This document shows positions 50,039 to 60,207 of a DNA stretch of 64,000 nucleotides, piece after piece. The notes beneath the pieces were generated by a model. The model was given only the letters and a program-made list of their open reading frames with translations, searched no databases and was not told the DNA's origin. The stretch is from Clavelina lepadiformis (taxonomy: Eukaryota; Chordata; Ascidiacea; Aplousobranchia; Clavelinidae), in assembly GCF_947623445.1 (NCBI RefSeq), contig NC_135244.1, positions 8,556,001 through 8,620,000 of the forward strand. The letters run 5' to 3'. A program made the translations under genes and the position numbers. Position 1 is the first letter of the stretch; the number at the start of each line of letters is the position of its first letter.

Positions 50039-51537
50039 TCAACTTCCTTTGTTGTTGAGTGTCACAGATAAGACAATAATCAATATAATAAAGAGGATGA
50101 CAATAACCAAAAATACTTTCATCCGAAAGCTTTTCCACCACATCTGTTTTCTTAATTTTGTCGCTCTGATATTAAAGTTTGTAGCACTGTCAGCGAGGGA
50201 TTCAGATTTATCCTGTTAAACATATAAACATACTTAATCAGTTAGGTAGCCTAGTGGTTCGAGCGTTGGCTTTCCAGTAAATGTTGCATTGTGGTCCATG
50301 TTCGATACCCAGTGGCGATATATACTATTATAATACCTTTTGGCAAGGCGTTAACGACACTTGCTAAGTGAACCGGATGGACAGTTTCAAATTTGGGCAA
50401 TATTATATAAAAAATGTGTGACAATGGAAACTTGCACATAGGCTAGCTCGGTAACCAATGCTTGAGCAATGAGGAATCATAGTCGTGTAAAGACTAACCT
50501 TAGTCCTAGGATAAAGATTAGTACCATACCAAATACCCAACTTCACAGGGTACCAGAACCCCAGATTGCAGAGTTTGGCCTGGGTGCACTCAATACTGCT
50601 TATCATGAGCTTCAGTGCCACACTTAAGGATTAAATAAGCAAAGTGTGTACATTATTGTGTAATTAAGTGCGCTGTTGCATTGCGTCAGAGCATTTTTGC
50701 CCATTGCACTTCTTATTTTTAGTTTTTTGGTGCACCCAAGATCTTGAAAACAGCCATTCTCTGCAGTCTGGGCAGTACCTATAGTGGTCCATAAATATTT
50801 TAACCCTATTATCCCTGTGTTTTTTCACAGCTCGTAATCTTTTGGTAGTCTGCTTCTAAGAAGGATTTTTAACGGCAGACATCTGATTAAGTACTAAACC
50901 TACACCACTCGTTCAATTTTAAACCAACGTATGGCAAATTTAATCTTAGGAAAGGTCATAAAAGTTGTTTTTAGGAAAGGTCATAAAAGCTTTTTGCTGT
51001 AAACACTTGAAAGCGCTCTGGCTTCCTCCACGACAAGCTCAGTGCAAATAGGATTAAGAAACACCAATAAATTATGCTATAATCGAAACGTGTGCAGAAA
51101 AACTTAGTAAACAACAATAGAAAGGAAATCAAGTCATGCAAAGCAATTAAAAGCTATTGAAATAGATTCCACTGGAAATGGTCTTTTAAGCAATACCGAT
51201 ACCTGTAAATCTTCCAATCTTTCTCCTCTGTCCATTACCTTTCCAATATTGGTTTGCATCACACCTACCACCTCGTTCACTTGGTTTTGTACTCTTTTAA
51301 CCTGAAAAAATTATTACCGGACAATAAGTAGACTATTTCACCAAACAGAAAATAGCCTACAGATAATGCGATACCAGTAAACACAAATTTACTGTACATG
51401 TTTGAGTTTGAACATACTTTATCCGACGCCGTGGATGGACCATTAAGGAAAAAATCATCGTCATCAGATTCATAATCGTCTAACAATGCAACTCGTTCAG
51501 ACGACCCTTTGGGTTTGGATTTTCCGTAACTCGCCAT
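50039..51537 (-). CDS. VAMP4: VAMP4, R-SNARE of the trans-Golgi/endosomal system, 3 exons
   Basis: Vesicle SNARE of 130 residues (human VAMP4: 141). Exons in transcript order 51537-51418, 51301-51203, 50212-50039; introns GT/AG, all phase 0. Seen: an N-terminal acidic region LLDDYESDDDDFFLNGPS, the equivalent of the VAMP4 dileucine/acidic cluster that controls recycling to the trans-Golgi; a SNARE motif starting KRVQNQVNEVVGVMQTNIGK, with the zero-layer Arg in VMDRGERLEDLQ, continuing DKSESLADSATNFNIRA; the WW pair KQMWWKSF before one membrane anchor MKVFLVIVILFIILIIVLSV; and a short tail NNKGS. It forms a four-helix bundle with syntaxin-6/16-type partners. An acceptor-like gggtag seven bases before the ATG and an ORF ending only 45 bases upstream suggest a possible operon. 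Confidence 0.95.
50243..50400 (+). repeat. tRNA-derived SINE in VAMP4 intron 2
   Basis: GGTAGCCTAGTGGTTCGAGC is a good A box and ATGTTCGATACCC a good B box, with tRNA spacing, followed by a non-tRNA body (TTGGCAAGGCGTTAACGACA, then GTGAACCGGATGGACAGTTT) shared with the 21.5-kb copy. It lies in antisense orientation in the intron. Confidence 0.75.
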
Positions 51538-51582
51538 TACAAAACTACCCACTCCCCAATTAATCAATAAGCTCCATCTATG

Positions 51583-51804
51583 CTAATCAATCACATCATC
51601 TACTGCAGTCCATGATCCATAAACATCTAAGCAATCACGATTTGTTGTTGACTTGTGACGTAACACTACATCCCATGACTCGTCAGCTGGGTGGCATATC
51701 TCCCACAGACCAAAACTTTTCATTCCCTGCATAACCTTAATTCTTACTTCTTTTGGTTTGACTTCTGATATACGCTTAACCATGTTATAGTTGCTACTAG
51801 GCAT
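51583..51804 (-). CDS. Unrecognised small ORF or terminal exon just upstream of VAMP4
   Basis: Open frame ending at 51583, 45 bases before the VAMP4 start and on the same strand. From the ATG at 51804 it gives 73 residues (MPSSNYNMVKRISEVKPKEV at the start, later KSFGLWEICHPADESWDVVL and CLDVYGSWTAVDDVID). The composition is that of a folded protein: charged, with Trp and Cys, no low complexity, no membrane segment. The open frame continues a little upstream and an acceptor-like tacatcag lies near 51832, so this may be the last exon of a longer gene. I do not recognise the family. A chance ORF cannot be excluded. Confidence 0.4.
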   Translation of the reverse strand: MPSSNYNMVKRISEVKPKEVRIKVMQGMKSFGLWEICHPADESWDVVLRHKSTTNRDCLDVYGSWTAVDDVID

Positions 51805-52705
51805 ATTTAACAGCAATTCTGAGGTTCTTCTGATGTAATGCAAAATTATTTATATTTACCAACGTTTTGACAATTCTCAATTCGGGAACTTGTAAACTTC
51901 ATCAGTTTTAATAAACATCATAGCAAATGCGACTTGCTTTGTTTGCCTATTGTTTATTTTTCGCCATTGTCTATGGGGGGAAAATATAAAATACTAACTA
52001 ATACAGCGCGATAAAAAAACAATTAATAATTCCACTAGCAAACATTGAAAAATAAAAAACAGCAAAACTCAAAGGCTTTAAACGTACTAGTATATTGTAA
52101 CTAAATGATAAAGATGAATAATGGTTGGCAGGCCGATAAACCCAACATACAATTAGGGTTGTCAAACGTCCTTGAACTTTCTATCAAAAATAGCCATCTC
52201 CTTGATCCTTGAAAAACATGTCATTGTCCTTGAATATATTTCTTTAAAAAAAAGCATTTTATACATTAATTATGAAAACATTTTTTATTATTATGAATGA
52301 AGAGAAAATATTAAGCTTGCCATCAGCAGCAGTTTTTCACCTTTTTTTGTACTTTTATATCTTTCATTAAAAACTAACACTTAGTAAATGACTTTGATAT
52401 AACGGTTCACTTTTGATGAAGCAATCGGTATTTGGCAAAAACACCCATGTATCGTACACCAATGGCACATCGATAACATAATTAACATTGTGTAGCGTTC
52501 GCCATCCTGTCCGCTAGAAAACGGCAGTACACCTCCAAGATATCGGCAAAAACTGCCATAATTTACAGTCTGGGCTACCATACATCCTCTTTTTGGAGGA
52601 TTTGCCCTCGTTTTTCATGAAGAACCATTAGGCAGTACTAAATATCTTTTACAATGGTTTGTATGGAAATTTGACCTTATATAGTAGGAAGTGACTATTT
52701 TGCTG

Positions 52706-52935
52706 TATGTTTAGGTCACGCAGCCTGTTGTTAAAGATAGGCGGTTAGGTTAGGAGAATGTGTATGCAAAAAGTTGATTTTTGCTATTTAAGGTTTCACT
52801 GGAGTTAAATTTGGATTAGGTTTAAGATACTATGCTGTAACCTTTAAGTTAGGTTAACAAGTAACTGTGAAAAATAGCTTTGAACGCATGTTTTTTTCCG
52901 ATGAAATAGTTACAGCCTATATTGTAACATGAAAT
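52706..52935 (+). repeat. Interspersed repeat family C
   Basis: GGTCACGCAGCCTGTTGTTA with AAGATAGGC recurs at 33701-33730 on the plus strand. AGTTAGGTTAACAAGTAACT followed by GTGAAAAATAGCTT matches the reverse complement of 34755-34810. The three places therefore share pieces of one old family; class unknown. Confidence 0.5.
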
Positions 52936-53477
52936 AGTTTCTTGTTATATATACCACTTTATAGTTTTACTTGCTCAACTGCCCTCTCATTAGAAGCGCG
53001 AAGGAAGGGTATAGTATCACGAATGGTGATACTGGTGTATAATGGTGATTCACCTTTATACAGAATAATAAAATTAGCAATTATGCTTTTAAGTTTGGTG
53101 ACCATGCTGACACTAAAATATATTCTTTCACTTCGTGTTATGGTAATGCATGTTTTTGTCTTTAAGGGCTTGCCACATTTGCCCGACTTATTTGTTGTAA
53201 TTATCATCGTTATTGCTATTAGTTTTTCATTCCGCACATTTAAGTCGAATAATAAAAAGAATAAATACCAGTCCTAATTTACGGACAGTGATGAACTTTT
53301 CATTGTTGCTGAAACGGTGTAGTATTTGAGATTCACACCTAAGTTACATAACTTTTTCTTATTTGTTAATTATAAATTCGTCAGCATGTGTTTCATTGTA
53401 CTATAGCAATTAACGGTTATCGTAACTTTTCGCTCCACACAGTTAATGGCGAATAATAAGCAATACAATGCAACTTA

Positions 53478-53725
53478 CCGTATTTTACGGACCATAAGGC
53501 GCAATTTAAATCCTTTTTTTTCCTCATAAATTGATCGTGCGCCTTATAAGCCGGTGCGCTTAATGTATGGATCATAATGCGCGCAACGTATTTTAATGAG
53601 CTTTATACGGTAACCCATACTCCTTATAATCGGGTGCGCCTTATGTATGAACAAAAAACTAATCAAAGCAATTTATTGACAGTGCGCCTTATAATCGGGT
53701 GCGCCTTATGGTCCGTAAAATACGG
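53478..53725. mobile_element. MITE with 26-bp perfect inverted repeats and TA duplication
   Basis: CCGTATTTTACGGACCATAA plus GGCGCA at the left is exactly mirrored at the right; TA flanks both ends (53476-53477, 53726-53727). Interior units GCGCCTTATAATCGGGT occur twice. The TA duplication would suit a Tc1/mariner-type or similar mobiliser, but the superfamily is uncertain. Confidence 0.85.
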
Positions 53726-54976
53726 TACTATTGATGTTTAGTGCAAACTGATAGCCTTGAAAAATCTCAAAATAAAGCGCTGAATACATTACCTCCAGGG
53801 GGAAGTATTTTAGTAGTTACGGAATAGAAAATGTAACCATCTTGGGAAAATTTTTTCTAAGCGAGTACTGCTATGTCACAGTGCCATACGCCGGCATGAG
53901 ACTCATCAATGTGTACTTGTCAAAAATTTTCACCTTCATGCCAATGTATAGCAAACAAACAAGGCAGTTTATAATAAATGAAGAACTGAAACTTCAGTGC
54001 CCATTGTCACACCAAAATTAGGGTTTTGTTTTGTTTTGACCATATTTTTTCGTCAAAACTGGTGCCATATTTTCCAGTCTTATCTTTTTGTAGGCTACCT
54101 TCACTTGTATATGCAATATCAGTCCTTAAAGTTAGCTGACAAGTCCAAAACAAGTTGGCATTAAATCAGAGTGTAGTTGTTAGTAAACATATTAGGGAAC
54201 AGATTTTTAATAATATGTAGTCGTTAAGCAGTTATTGCCAAAATTGTATCTCAAATTTGGCTTCCCGTTATGATGAAGAGGGCGGCCATTATAATGCTGA
54301 TAATATATGATGATGTAAAGACAATATGCCTGATAACTGGGATTTGTATTAGGTATGGTAGCTTAGCTAAGCGATTGGGATGGAATATGTCTCCTAAGTT
54401 AGGTGATTAGCAACAGGTAATGTTTATTTTCAGCATAGGAGAGTTTTAGATGACAGTACATGAACTGGTAAAGCATTTTCACCGCAGTTACCAGACAAGG
54501 CTACAGCCAACAGCTGAGACTAAAATGTACTGTTGGTTAACATTTACCTTAACCAGTAGAAATTCACCTACAGTAAGCTATTCTATTCTTAATGCAAAAG
54601 GTTCCAGTTATACACATAAGAACATGCAATAATTATACATATTACTCTTTACATGCCTGTCAATAGAAATATTCTATTCATACTTCATCAGAATACCTTA
54701 GTCATCTATATTGTTTCTTTTATTGTGATGTTATAAAAACCGCCATCTTCATCATAATTAAGTGATGAATTTGTGTTATTTTTCCACTTATTTATGGCAA
54801 TAACTGCTTAATCACTACATATTAGCCAATATTGTTCATATTGCTGATTGATAGGTAGAAAACCTTACTGTCAACACCACGTGTCATAAAGTTTGATTCT
54901 TTTCTGTTATGTGTTTTAAAATATTTGCGATAAAAATGTTCAAGTAACCAACTGACACCATGCAATTTGTCAGTGT

Positions 54977-55142
54977 CAGTGGTGGGATTTAAATATTTTA
55001 ACATCCGGTTCTCTTACTAGCAGCTTGCCATATTGACCCGGGGCCAATATATATAGACCTATACATACGCTTGTTAACAACCGACTTGTGAAAGTCATTA
55101 AAATTTCAAGAACCGATGCGAACCGGCTGAATCCCACCACAG
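54977..55142. mobile_element. hAT-like MITE upstream of NUBP1
   Basis: CAGTGGTGGGATTTAAATAT with ATCCGGTTCTC at the left and CGAACCGGC then TGAATCCCACCACAG at the right form imperfect inverted repeats of a common hAT style. No target duplication is visible. It ends about 220 bases before the NUBP1 start. Confidence 0.65.
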
Positions 55143-55363
55143 CGTACAGTACTCATGATGAACACTTTTTATGTTAGGGGAATCCCCAACTTCTGTAAAG
55201 ACCCTGGAATCAAAACTGCTAGGCGCGAGTAGTTTTATAAAATACGTGGTTGAATAAATGTAGATGGCCCATATACCACATACTGTTTTACAGAGATGTC
55301 AGGCTGTTATGAGTATGACTATTATTTACCAATACTAGTTATTTTACTGTGACTAAGCTTGAC

Positions 55364-56507
55364 ATGATGGAAGTTGTTCCAGAAAATGCCCCCGAACATT
55401 GCCCAGGAACTCAAAGTGAAGATGCAGGAAAAGCATCAGCTTGTGCTGGCTGTCCAAACCAAACAATTTGTGCCTCGGGTCAGATAAAGGAACCTGATCC
55501 TGACATTGCTAAAATTGCTGAATGTCTTTCACATGTAAAGCATAAAATTTTGGTATTTTCTGGAAAAGGTGGTGTTGGGAAAAGCACCGTCACTGCAAAC
55601 TTAGGGTTTTCTCTGAGCTCAAATCCTGAACAAGAAGTTGGAATTCTTGACATTGATATATGTGGCCCGTCTATGCCACGTATTATGGGTGTTATGAATG
55701 AGCAAGTGCATAGCAGTGGTTACGGTTGGTCCCCAATCTATGTAGAGGATAATCTTTCTATCATGTCACCAGGTTTTCTTCTTAGCAGCCCAAAGGATGC
55801 AGTCATATGGCGAGGGGCGAAGAAAAATGGTCTCATTAAACAATTTCTGCGTGATGTTGATTGGGGTGAATTGGACTATTTGTTGATTGATACACCACCA
55901 GGAACATCTGATGAACATTTGTCCATTGTGAACTTTCTTTCAAAGGTATGTATATAAATATATAGTATATTAAAATATTTCTGTTAGTTATTCAAGGTGG
56001 ATTATGTATACCAGTTTGCTTGTAAGTTTTGTTTGTTTTATCTATAATGTTGATAATTAAAATGTGTGTTAATGTAATAAGATAATAGTAAATGCTATAA
56101 CCCACTTATAGGCAGGAATTGACGGAGCTGTCATTGTTACTACTCCACAAGAGGTTGCATTACTGGATGTTCGCAAAGAAATAAACTTCTGCAAAAAATT
56201 AAATCTACCCATAATTGGAATAATAGAGAACATGAGCAAGCTTGTTTGCCCGAAATGTCAACATACATCAATAATTTTTCCCCCAACGGCCAAAGGAGTT
56301 GCTGGCATGGCCAGGGAAATGCAGGTTCCTTATCTTGGTGATATTCCCCTAGATCCCTTAGTAGGAAAATGTGGGGACAATGGAAAATCGCTACCTCATA
56401 CATTTCCTACATCGCCAAGTGCTATTGCTTACAAAAATATCACAGAAAAAGTTCAAAAGTTTTGTTTAAATAACGTTGCACCTACTTCTGAGGATACCAT
56501 CAATTGA
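55364..56507 (+). CDS. NUBP1: NUBP1, cytosolic Fe-S cluster assembly scaffold, 2 exons
   Basis: P-loop ATPase of the Mrp/NBP35 family, 325 residues (human 320). With its partner NUBP2 it forms the scaffold on which cytosolic 4Fe-4S clusters are built. Exons 55364-55945 and 56112-56507, intron GT/AG, phase 0. Seen: N-terminal cluster ligands HC-x13-C-x2-C-x5-C (first HCPG, then [11 protein letters not shown]), deviant Walker [12 protein letters not shown], switch region [49 protein letters not shown], then the second exon with [20 protein letters not shown] and the bridging C-P-K-C motif in KLVCPKCQH that binds the cluster shared between subunits. The double ATG at 55364/55367 is the first in frame; the upstream in-frame codons lack a better Met. 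AATAAA lies at 56558-56563. Confidence 0.96.
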
Positions 56508-56563
56508 AGCTTTTATTGTGTATATTTTAGTTGATTTAAAATGAAGAAGTCATTAAAAATAAA

Positions 56564-57374
56564 CTTTCTGCATTAAAATTCATTAAATCATTAAAACGAG
56601 TTTGGTGTTATTAATTGTGGTGTACAAAAAATAGCTTGGTTTTGTTGATAGCTACATGAAGCAGTTGGCATTTAGGACCATTAAACAGATCTATATTATT
56701 GGGCGAGAACAATTTTATTTCCGAGTTTCTCTCCGAAAGACTAGCATTAACATACAATTCTGCTTTGCTTTCCAATTATTTTGAATAGGTCCAAAATGAA
56801 ACATTTCATACGTCAGCTTCTGAGCAATTAACTAAATATTTTTCAGAAATGATTCTGGTGAAATGGCTTCATTCTTGATCTGTGCATAGTGCACTACTTG
56901 CATACTATCCTTTCATGATTGAACACAAAAAATCAACCAAATTTAACATGATGTAGATTTCTATTATCATTTCAATATAAAATTTGCATCATATGGCAAC
57001 AACACAGAATCACACTCTATTAACTATATATATGTACTGTCCTTAAGACAGTATTTGAAACAATGTGACTCATACCCAAATGTGAGGGCCATGTTTGGTG
57101 TGTGAAATATATATTTAACATTCCACTTATCAGAGTCATAGACTTCAACAAAAGGTAAATGCAAAACTGTTTCATTACCAGTTGAGTTTGGTTTTGCAAA
57201 AGGTTCCATTTCATAATTATACACGCAGCATATACCAAAATGTTATACTATAGATATATATATGTCATTTAAACAAATCAAAAATATCTGCACTTAAAAA
57301 ATGACTTTTCAGTAGTTCTAAAAATGATCTTGTACTCTATAAATCTGCATTTCAATTCATAAAGGAAATTGAAA
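56564..57374. other. Convergent 3' flanks of NUBP1 and DPM3
   Basis: Probably includes the DPM3 3' untranslated region. A 66-codon open frame on the minus strand at 57024-57224 has no ATG near its start and no usable acceptor in frame, so it is not called. Confidence 0.4.
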
Positions 57375-57668
57375 TCATGAGTATACGGTTTGTGTAAATT
57401 TGAACCCTTTATTTTTTAAATCCTCTTTGGCCTCTTCAATTTGCTGTTTTAGCTCATGAGCAGCTTCATCACAGTTGTTAAATGTCATTACTCTGTAGAT
57501 GATCACAATAACGGAATAAAGTCCAAAAATAAGAATAAGTACCAGGGGAAGTGGAAAGATGATTTGATACAAAGTCTGTGATATTCCTTCAACAAGATGA
57601 AATACAACTGTAACCCATATTGCAGCGAGAGTTGCAATGCCTACCAACCATTCCATAAGCTTGGTCAT
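57375..57668 (-). CDS. DPM3: DPM3, stabilising subunit of dolichol-phosphate-mannose synthase
   Basis: Small ER membrane protein of 97 residues (human DPM3: 92) that tethers the catalytic subunit DPM1. Seen: start MTKLMEWLVGIATLAAIWVT, two membrane segments (about residues 8-28 and 36-60), then YRVMTFNNCDEAAHELKQQI and EEAKEDLKNKGFKF, the conserved C-terminal amphipathic region that binds DPM1. Start chosen at 57668, the only in-frame ATG; the frame stays open 51 bases further up but without ATG. One coding exon. It is convergent with NUBP1. There are eight extra residues after the usual end (TQTVYS and neighbours). Confidence 0.95.
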   Translation of the reverse strand: MTKLMEWLVGIATLAAIWVTVVFHLVEGISQTLYQIIFPLPLVLILIFGLYSVIVIIYRVMTFNNCDEAAHELKQQIEEAKEDLKNKGFKFTQTVYS

Positions 57669-58035
57669 CTTCACGTTCAATAGTGTTTGCTTATCAACAA
57701 TGAATGAACTACTGGCCAACCAATTTACCTGTTTTCCTGGCGTTTTACCTATAAAACAAAAAACTTGTTAGTTGTTTACTTTCTACCTTGCCTTTAAAGT
57801 AGAAAAACTCGTCTTCCTTGAAGGCCAACGATTATGAATCCAAGTGCTTGGTTAACACTGGTCACTTACAGCGTAGAAAAACTATGAATACCATTTATAA
57901 ATTTATTATCGCGCTTTGATGATATTTTTATGTAACTTAAGCGGGTGGCAATGGTAAATAATTTGCTGGATAAATCTAATATTGATACAAATGTCCACAT
58001 ACGTCTGTGATCAAAATTCATTAATGCTTCTAAGG

Positions 58036-58251
58036 CAGCGGTTCTTAAACTTTTTTGAGCGCGACCCAAATCTGAGTTTCATGATCACCTTACGACCCAA
58101 ACCTATGTCGCGACCCATTTTAATGTCCTATAGACCTATATTATATTATATTAACCTATGTCGCGACCCACCTATGTCACTATGTCGCGACCCATTTTCT
58201 GACCCTCCGCGACCCATGTTTGGGTCGCGACCCATACTTTAAGAACCCCTG
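58036..58251. mobile_element. hAT-type MITE upstream of DPM3
   Basis: Left end CAGCGGTTCTTAAACTTTTT and, reversed, right end CAGGGGTTCTTAAAGTATGG, with a perfect 8-bp duplication TTCTAAGG (58028-58035, 58252-58259). The interior repeats CGACCCA / TGGGTCG about a dozen times. Length 216 bp. Confidence 0.92.
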
Positions 58252-58698
58252 TTCTAAGGTAAAGGAAAGATAATACGGAAACGATGCAAAACTTTCAGCA
58301 TTTACAAACAAAGATCTTCCAACAACGTCAATATGCGCTACGTGTATATACACACAACGCAATCAATACCATTTAAAAGAAAAAAGAAAATGGTGACACT
58401 CCTCTGGGATGTCCCCGAAAATGAAACTTTATAAAAAATTGACATAAAAATCAAAAAAGTAATATTGTCTTCCTGAAATTATACACATGATAAAATCTAA
58501 CAGTATTAAATGCTTGGGAAGCAAAGCTATTTTGGAAATTACTGTTAATAAAATATAGTTAACTCTTGACATGCTACTCTATTCTGCTTTTGTTCCCACT
58601 GTGTTTCTTAACCTATTTTAATACAGTAGAAATCATTTTTTGAAGCCCACTATTTTGGATCACAAAATTTTAACGAGTACTTTTAAATCACTCTTTTT

Positions 58699-58942
58699 AC
58701 TGTATTGTTTATTTTTCGCCATTAACTGAGCGGAGCTAAAGTTACAGGATGCTAACCCTTATAATTACTTATAGCACAATTAAACACATGCTCACAAACA
58801 ATTTACGAGCAGGAAAATGCGGCAAAGCCCAAGGGCTTAAAACATGCAAGATAGCAATAATAAATTTGTGCTAAGATGGTAGGTTAGCAACCAAACCCAG
58901 AATGGGTTTTGTAATGGCGAAAAAAATCAGCAATACAATAGA
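58699..58942. mobile_element. MITE-like inverted repeat, related sequence at 53.4 kb
   Basis: TGTATTGTTTATTTTTCGCC with ATTA at the left is mirrored by TAATGGCG then AATCAGCAATACAATA at the right. The 53408-53470 stretch (minus strand) contains the same GCCATTAACTG and ATTGTATTG blocks, and 51949-51972 a shorter piece. No target duplication could be fixed. Confidence 0.5.
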
Positions 58943-59729
58943 CCGATCTGTAACCAGGTATTTTCTTTAGGCTACATTTACAAAATTTTTTGTTTAGGAA
59001 AATTTGTAAGTATAGCCTATAGGACTGACCTAGCCAGATACAAGTCATTATAGGTATATAGTAGGCTAGGGTCCAGTTTAGAAGTGCACAACTAGAGTAG
59101 CTGGGGTCTAGTATAGTTTTAGCTTGGTATGTTGTTGGTTTTAGGTTTAGAGTTTAGTATATAGCTATAAGCAGTTTCACAGGCTTTCGTTTACAGAATT
59201 CATTGTAACGACGTAAACCGACATAACATAGCACCTCACAAGTACCATTTTTTTGCGTGGCAATTAAATAAATTAGTGTGCCAGTTTGCAAGCTATTTTG
59301 CAAACACAAAACTCTGGTGTGCACATGAGATACTCTGCAGCCTGGACACCCTTGGCTCCTCACAGTCAGCTGTAAACTGAGGTTCCTCATTTAGTCCCCA
59401 ATCCACACAAAAAAGACCTTAATTACAAAACTCGGTCATTTATTTCAAAATTTTCTGACTTTGTGCTCAGAGTACCGATTTAATTAAAAACTGAAAATTG
59501 TTGGCAAATTTTAATTTTTCTCATCGGTGTATATTTTAGCCTATATAGGCCAGGGTGGGATTATCCTTATGTACATTTATTTATATGTTCCTATAGGATA
59601 CTTATATGTGTTGTGTTCCTATACTTACTACAGTAAATACAAAAAATTTAGGTTTGATACAAAATATACTTAAACTTTTTTGCAAGTATTATTTTATTAT
59701 AAAGAGCGTAACATATCATATATATAATA
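58943..59729. other. Non-coding stretch before the nested hAT cluster
   Basis: No gene recognised; the open frame at 59154-59390 on the minus strand has no domain. Confidence 0.4.
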
Positions 59730-60207
59730 GCTTAGAACAGGGCTACTCAACTGGCGGACCGCGGTCCGAATACGGACCTTTTCAGTGTTGAATCCAGACC
59801 TTATCTGTCTCAGCATTTACGCAAATGAAATCGTTCATCATTAGTTTTGTTATTCCTGCTTATTCAATTAATCAGCAAGTGTGTAAGTGGTAGCTCAAAC
59901 TAGTCTTCTAGCGGTTTTTGTTAATAGGTCGTTTGTCGATCGGGGCAATCAATGAAGTCACAATGACATTTGTGACTTCATAAAGGACACGAGTTTTTTA
60001 ACAAAACCAAATCCATTATCGTTGATTTGCAAAAACAAAAAAAACAGCAGACAATAGCACAATTTCAAACAAGCCTTGTTGACGTCACAATGCACAGCTG
60101 CGAGTCAGCGTTTTCAAACATGAACTTCATAAAGAATAAATTTCGCATCTGTATGACCAATGAAACCCTTCACCACTGCCTTCGACTCGCTCTCGCTACT
60201 TTATAAC

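Larger units (their letters stand above)
51845..55345. other. Intergenic region with MITEs and old repeats
   Basis: No coding gene supported. It holds a relic starting TAGGGTTGTCAAACGTCCTT at 52155, a repeat of family C at 52706-52935, a MITE at 53478-53725, and a hAT-like MITE at 54977-55142. The paired open frames at 52942-53277 (+) and 52959-53237 (-) overlap and have no known domain. Confidence 0.45.

Noticed and set aside
50243..50320. Candidate tRNA gene
   Set aside because: A and B boxes are good but the cloverleaf does not close and a shared non-tRNA body follows, so it is a SINE.
52942..53277. Overlapping open frames on both strands
   Set aside because: Neither has a known motif; low complexity, and no splice or start context supports one over the other.
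57024..57224. Minus-strand 66-codon frame with protein-like composition (EVYDSDKWNVKYIFHTPNMA)
   Set aside because: It starts after a stop with no ATG and no in-frame acceptor; it lies in the expected DPM3 3' untranslated region. Conservation in a sister species would reopen it.
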